A stretch of 64,000 nt of DNA from Variovorax sp. PBS-H4 (GTDB lineage: Bacteria; Pseudomonadota; Gammaproteobacteria; Burkholderiales; Burkholderiaceae_C), in NCBI RefSeq assembly GCF_901827205.1, contig NZ_LR594675.1, positions 2,976,001 to 3,040,000 on the forward strand, written 5' to 3'. Shown piece after piece: positions 60,970-64,000 of this stretch. The first letter of the stretch is position 1, and every line of letters begins with the position of its first letter. The notes beneath the pieces were generated by a model. The model was given only the letters and a program-made list of their open reading frames with translations. It ran no database searches and had not been told where the DNA came from. The position numbers and the translations under genes are program-made.

Positions 60970-62178
60970 ATGAAACTCGTGCTCTCCGTGTCCGCCCGCC
61001 TGCTGGCGGCGGCCAGCCTCTGCCTGGCAGGCGCGCACGCCGCCGCGCAAGGCACCATCAAGATCGGCGAGATCAACAGCTACAAGGCCCTGCCGCAGAA
61101 CCTCGTTCCCTACAAGCAGGGCTGGATGCTGGCGCAGGAAGAGATCAACGCCGCCGGAGGCGTGCTCGGCAAGAAGCTCGAAACAGTGTTTCGCGACGAC
61201 AACGGCAACCCCGGCGATGCGGTGCGGATGGCCGAGGAACTGCTCGCGCGTGAAAAGGTCGACATCCTCTCCGGCGTGACGCTCTCCCATGTCGGTCTGG
61301 CACTCACCGACTTCGCCAAGCAGAAGAAGTTTTTCTTTCTCGCATCCGGCCCGCTGAGCGACAAGGTCGTGTGGGACAACGGCAACCGCTATACCTACCG
61401 CCTGCGCTCAGGCACCTACGCACTCGCCACCTCGGTGATCGGCGAGGCCGTCAAGCTCAAGAAGAAGCGCTGGGCGCTGGTCTATCCCAACTACGAGTAC
61501 GGCCAGGCGGCGGTGGCGGCCTTCAAGGAGAACATGAAGAAGGCGCAGCCCGATGTCGAGTTCGTGGCCGAGCAGTCTCCGCCGCTCGGCAAGATCGATG
61601 CCGGCGCCGTGGTGCAGGCGCTGGCCGACGCCAAGCCCGACGCCATCTTCAATGTCATGTTCGGCAGCGATCTCACCAAGCTCGCACGCGAAGGCAAGAC
61701 ACGCGGCCTGTTCGAAGGCCGCGAGGTGGTGAGCCTGCTGACCGGCGAGCCCGAATACCTCGACCCGCTGAAGGACGACGCGCCCGCCAACTGGATCGTC
61801 ACCGGCTACCCCTACGCCAGCATCGACACGCCCGAGCACAAGGCCTTCCTCGCTGCCTACCAGAAGAAATACAACGACTACCCGCGCCTGAACTCGGTGG
61901 TGGGCTATGCCACGGTCAAGGCCATTGCGGCGGGCGTGCAGAAGGCCGGCTCGACCGACACCGAGAAGCTGATCGCGGCCTTCAAGGGCCTGCAGTTCGA
62001 TTCGCCTTTCGGGCCGGTGGTGTTCCGGCCGCAGGACAACCAGTCGACCCTCGGCATCTTCGTCGGCCGCACCGCGGTGAAGGACGGCAAGGGCGTGATG
62101 CCCTCGGGCACCTACCTCGACGGCGCGAAGCTGCAGCCTGCCGAAGAGCAGATCCGCAAGCTGCGCAACCCGTCGTGA
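60970..62178 (+). CDS. Branched-chain amino acid/aromatic-type ABC binding protein
   Basis: A 402-residue periplasmic-binding protein of the LivK/Leu-Ile-Val type. Signal peptide LSVSARLLAAASLCLAGAHA ends before AQGTIKIG. The family pattern IKIGEINSYKALPQ, AQEEINAAGGVLGKKLE and DILSGVTLSHVGLALTDFA follow. Related proteins bind aromatic acids. No ABC permease or ATPase is in the window. The stop overlaps the next gene's GTG (GTGA), so both are coupled. AAAGG precedes the ATG. Confidence 0.88.
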   Translation: MKLVLSVSARLLAAASLCLAGAHAAAQGTIKIGEINSYKALPQNLVPYKQGWMLAQEEINAAGGVLGKKLETVFRDDNGNPGDAVRMAEELLAREKVDILSGVTLSHVGLALTDFAKQKKFFFLASGPLSDKVVWDNGNRYTYRLRSGTYALATSVIGEAVKLKKKRWALVYPNYEYGQAAVAAFKENMKKAQPDVEFVAEQSPPLGKIDAGAVVQALADAKPDAIFNVMFGSDLTKLAREGKTRGLFEGREVVSLLTGEPEYLDPLKDDAPANWIVTGYPYASIDTPEHKAFLAAYQKKYNDYPRLNSVVGYATVKAIAAGVQKAGSTDTEKLIAAFKGLQFDSPFGPVVFRPQDNQSTLGIFVGRTAVKDGKGVMPSGTYLDGAKLQPAEEQIRKLRNPS

Positions 62179-63236
62179 CGGGCGCGACCCTCCCGCCCAT
62201 CGGCTGCAACGGCCGGGGCGCGCAGGCTTCTTCGCTCGAGCGGCCGGTTTCATTGGCCGAGCCGCCGGTCGAGGAGCAGTTCCGCTTGGTGCGCGAGAGC
62301 GGCGCCTTCGACTGCTTCGACCGCCTGCCGATGCCTGGCCAGGTCGACACCTACCTGCGCTGCATCGAGCGCTTCGGCCTGCCGGTGCACACCGCGAGCT
62401 GGTTCTATGCGCTCGGGCGCGACGAGGCGCTGCTCGCCGACAAGCTGCAGCTCGCGGCCGAGGTCGGCGCCCGCACCCACAACATCATGCTGCACTGGCA
62501 CGACGCGACCGGTCGGCCCATCGGCAACGACGAGGTGATCGACTTCTACCTGCGCGCCTACGACGAAGGCATGGCGCGCGGCGTGGAGCCGGCCTTCGAG
62601 TTTCACGTCAACATGTGGAGCGAGGACCCGCGGCGCGTCGCGCCCGTGGCCGAGGCCGTGCGCCGCCGCGGCGTTCCCTTTCACTTCACGCTGGACTACA
62701 GCCATGCGATCTTCAAGATCGGCAATGCGCAGGAGCTGGCGATCTGCGGATTGACGGAAGACGTCGCTTCGGGGCGCGCGGTTCTCGATCCGTTCAAGCC
62801 CGGCAACTTCGTGGACCAATGGCTCGAGATGGGCATCGTGCGCTGGCTGCAGGTGCGCAGCGTGGCGCCCAACGGCCCACGCAACCGCTGGTCGCTGGGC
62901 GACTCGGGCGAGGCGGTCGCGGCCGTGCCCGAGCATTCCATCTTTCCGTACGCCAGGGGCGAGCCCGGCCGCGGCATCCTCTATCCCTTCACCGAGCCGG
63001 CACCCGGGGAATGGCACTCGCCGTGGGACCCGGGCGCGCTCGCCTGCACGCGCGAAGTGGTTCGCAAGGTGCTGGCCTACCACTGCACGCACGAAGAATC
63101 GCCGCTGCGCTGGATCACCACAGAAATGATCAACCTGCCCGATTACGCGCACAACGCGCGCTTCTCGCTGATCGGGCAGAACGCGGCCATCGCGCGCTTC
63201 GTGCGCGAGCAGTGGGCCGCGCTCGCCCCGGCCTGA
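62175..63236 (+). CDS. Sugar-phosphate-isomerase-like TIM-barrel protein
   Basis: A 353-residue protein of the xylose-isomerase-like TIM-barrel fold, starting at a GTG that overlaps the previous stop. NIMLHWHDATGR, EPAFEFHVNMWSEDPRRV and VPFHFTLDYSHAIF carry histidines, glutamate and aspartate in the positions usual for metal binding. Such proteins are often isomerases, epimerases or dehydratases of sugar- or ring-cleavage-derived acids. Coupling to the binding protein and to the Rieske gene suggests a shared catabolic route (inference). Confidence 0.65.
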   Translation: MTGATLPPIGCNGRGAQASSLERPVSLAEPPVEEQFRLVRESGAFDCFDRLPMPGQVDTYLRCIERFGLPVHTASWFYALGRDEALLADKLQLAAEVGARTHNIMLHWHDATGRPIGNDEVIDFYLRAYDEGMARGVEPAFEFHVNMWSEDPRRVAPVAEAVRRRGVPFHFTLDYSHAIFKIGNAQELAICGLTEDVASGRAVLDPFKPGNFVDQWLEMGIVRWLQVRSVAPNGPRNRWSLGDSGEAVAAVPEHSIFPYARGEPGRGILYPFTEPAPGEWHSPWDPGALACTREVVRKVLAYHCTHEESPLRWITTEMINLPDYAHNARFSLIGQNAAIARFVREQWAALAPA

Positions 63237-64000
63237 TCACTTCTTCTTCGAAGCGGCCGGCTTGCGCCGCGGCTTGGGGGCGGCTTGCGCCTCGACCGGT
63301 TCGTCGCCGGTCGCGAGCATGCGCAGCACCACGTCGCAGATGTGCTCGCGCCAGGCCGCGCGGCGGGGCCGGCTCATCAGGTCCGCGCCGATCCAGGTGG
63401 CACAGGTGTACTGGTTCGAGAGATAGAAGAAGCCGAGCGACATGATCGTCATGAGCACGTGCTCGGACGACACGTCGCGGCGGAACGCCCCGCGCGCCTG
63501 CCCGCTCTCCAGCAGGGTGGCGACCGTCTGCACCAGCGGCAGGGCGGTGCGTTCCACCACCTGCGGCGCCTGCCGGATGTGCTTGCCGCGCAGCAGGTTC
63601 TCGTTCATCAGCAGCCGCACCAGGTTCGGGTGCGAGAGGTAGTGGTCCCACGAATGCTGCACGAGCTGGCGCATGCCTTCGACCGGGTCCTCGGGGCTCA
63701 CGAACTCGCGCTGCGCGCCGATCATGTCCTCGTAGATCTTCGCCAGCACCGCCTGGTAGAGGCGCTCCTTGTTGCCGTAGTAGTAGTACAGCATGCGGTC
63801 GACCGTGCCGGCCGCGGCGCTGACGCGCTCGATGCGCGCGCCGGCGAATCCATGCTCGGCGAACTCCTCGGCGGCAGCGTCGAGGATGCGGGTCTCCAGC
63901 AGGTCCGTGCGCTCGCGCCGCAGGCGCCGGCGCGTCGGGCCGCCTTCCTCGACCGGCGCAGGCTCGTCCGCACGCGCGGCGGGGCGGCCGGTGCGGCCGG
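63237..64000 (-). CDS. TetR-family regulator (5' end outside the window)
   Basis: The frame is open from 64000 to the stop at 63237 and continues beyond the window. The helix-turn-helix reads EFAEHGFAGARIERVSAAAG then TVDRMLYYYYGNKERLYQ, so the start lies upstream of 63900. Residues before it (PAARADEPAPVEEGG) are a disordered N-terminal extension, and the C-terminus is lysine-rich (RRKPAASKKK). It is convergent with the TIM-barrel gene, stop next to stop, and may regulate the oxygenase set. Confidence 0.85.
   Translation of the reverse strand, partial: GRTGRPAARADEPAPVEEGGPTRRRLRRERTDLLETRILDAAAEEFAEHGFAGARIERVSAAAGTVDRMLYYYYGNKERLYQAVLAKIYEDMIGAQREFVSPEDPVEGMRQLVQHSWDHYLSHPNLVRLLMNENLLRGKHIRQAPQVVERTALPLVQTVATLLESGQARGAFRRDVSSEHVLMTIMSLGFFYLSNQYTCATWIGADLMSRPRRAAWREHICDVVLRMLATGDEPVEAQAAPKPRRKPAASKKK

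Noticed and set aside
1..64000. CRISPR array, tRNA or rRNA genes, prophage or integrase
   Set aside because: Scanning by eye showed no regularly spaced repeats with unique spacers, no tRNA-like cloverleaf sequence and no phage or transposase protein. A covariance-model search was not possible here.

Overview
The window reads as chromosomal DNA of a high-GC betaproteobacterium of the order Burkholderiales, most likely Comamonadaceae and Variovorax-like. This rests on very high GC, orphan tricarboxylate-type (TctC/Bug) solute-binding proteins, a PAS-LuxR regulator divergent from a succinyl-CoA:3-ketoacid CoA-transferase, a valine-catabolic mms operon and an imuA-imuB-dnaE2 cassette. Genus placement is inference. 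I saw no rRNA, tRNA, CRISPR, IS element or prophage, and genes are densely packed on both strands.

Layout. 0-8 kb: lipid A phosphoethanolamine transferase, a peroxidase-related AhpD-like protein, a PhnD-like binding protein, eutBC (ethanolamine ammonia-lyase), a secreted FKBP isomerase and opgD. 8-10.5 kb: alkylation-repair operon ada / 2OG-Fe(II) oxygenase / alkB with overlapping genes. 10.5-14 kb: a candidate 4-nitrobenzoate cluster (DUF4863 hydroxylaminobenzoate-lyase-like protein, TctC protein, LysR regulator, nitroreductase) in which the LysR gene is frameshifted. 14-18.6 kb: lipoprotein hydrolase, PAS-LuxR regulator, a perfect 26-bp palindrome, scoAB, and a DUF4142 protein. 18.6-20 kb: a decayed stretch holding scraps of a UDP-galactopyranose mutase gene, a hairpin and two small genes. 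20-26 kb: LysR regulator divergent from mmsA / acyl-CoA dehydrogenase / 3-hydroxyisobutyryl-CoA hydrolase / mmsB, the distal valine pathway.

26-43 kb: an FtsH-like protease paralogue, a TetR regulator, a cbpA-cbpM chaperone group with a zinc-ribbon membrane protein, a histidine phosphatase, and then the most unusual region: four tandem, same-strand MalT-type (STAND ATPase plus LuxR helix-turn-helix) regulators of about 880 residues each. Their DNA-recognition helices are conserved while the sensor regions have diverged. Copies 1 and 3 share a 144-bp identical block suggesting gene conversion. The starts lack Shine-Dalgarno sequences and carry -10-like hexamers 10-11 nt upstream in copies 2-4.

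43-54 kb: a second TctC protein, ClsC-type phospholipase D, a frameshifted pssA, the DUF3482 GTPase / DUF2868 membrane pair separated by two copies of an 84-bp-period repeat, an ABC exporter translationally coupled to a previously unlisted 24-residue membrane protein with a strong terminator, an extradiol-dioxygenase/hydrolase pair and an aldo/keto reductase. 54-60 kb: SOS mutagenesis cassette imuA-imuB-dnaE2 behind a clear LexA box; both imuA and dnaE2 carry in-frame insertions that look like repeat elements. 60-64 kb: a VanA-like Rieske oxygenase, a branched-chain-amino-acid-type binding protein, a TIM-barrel isomerase-like protein and a TetR regulator cut by the window end.
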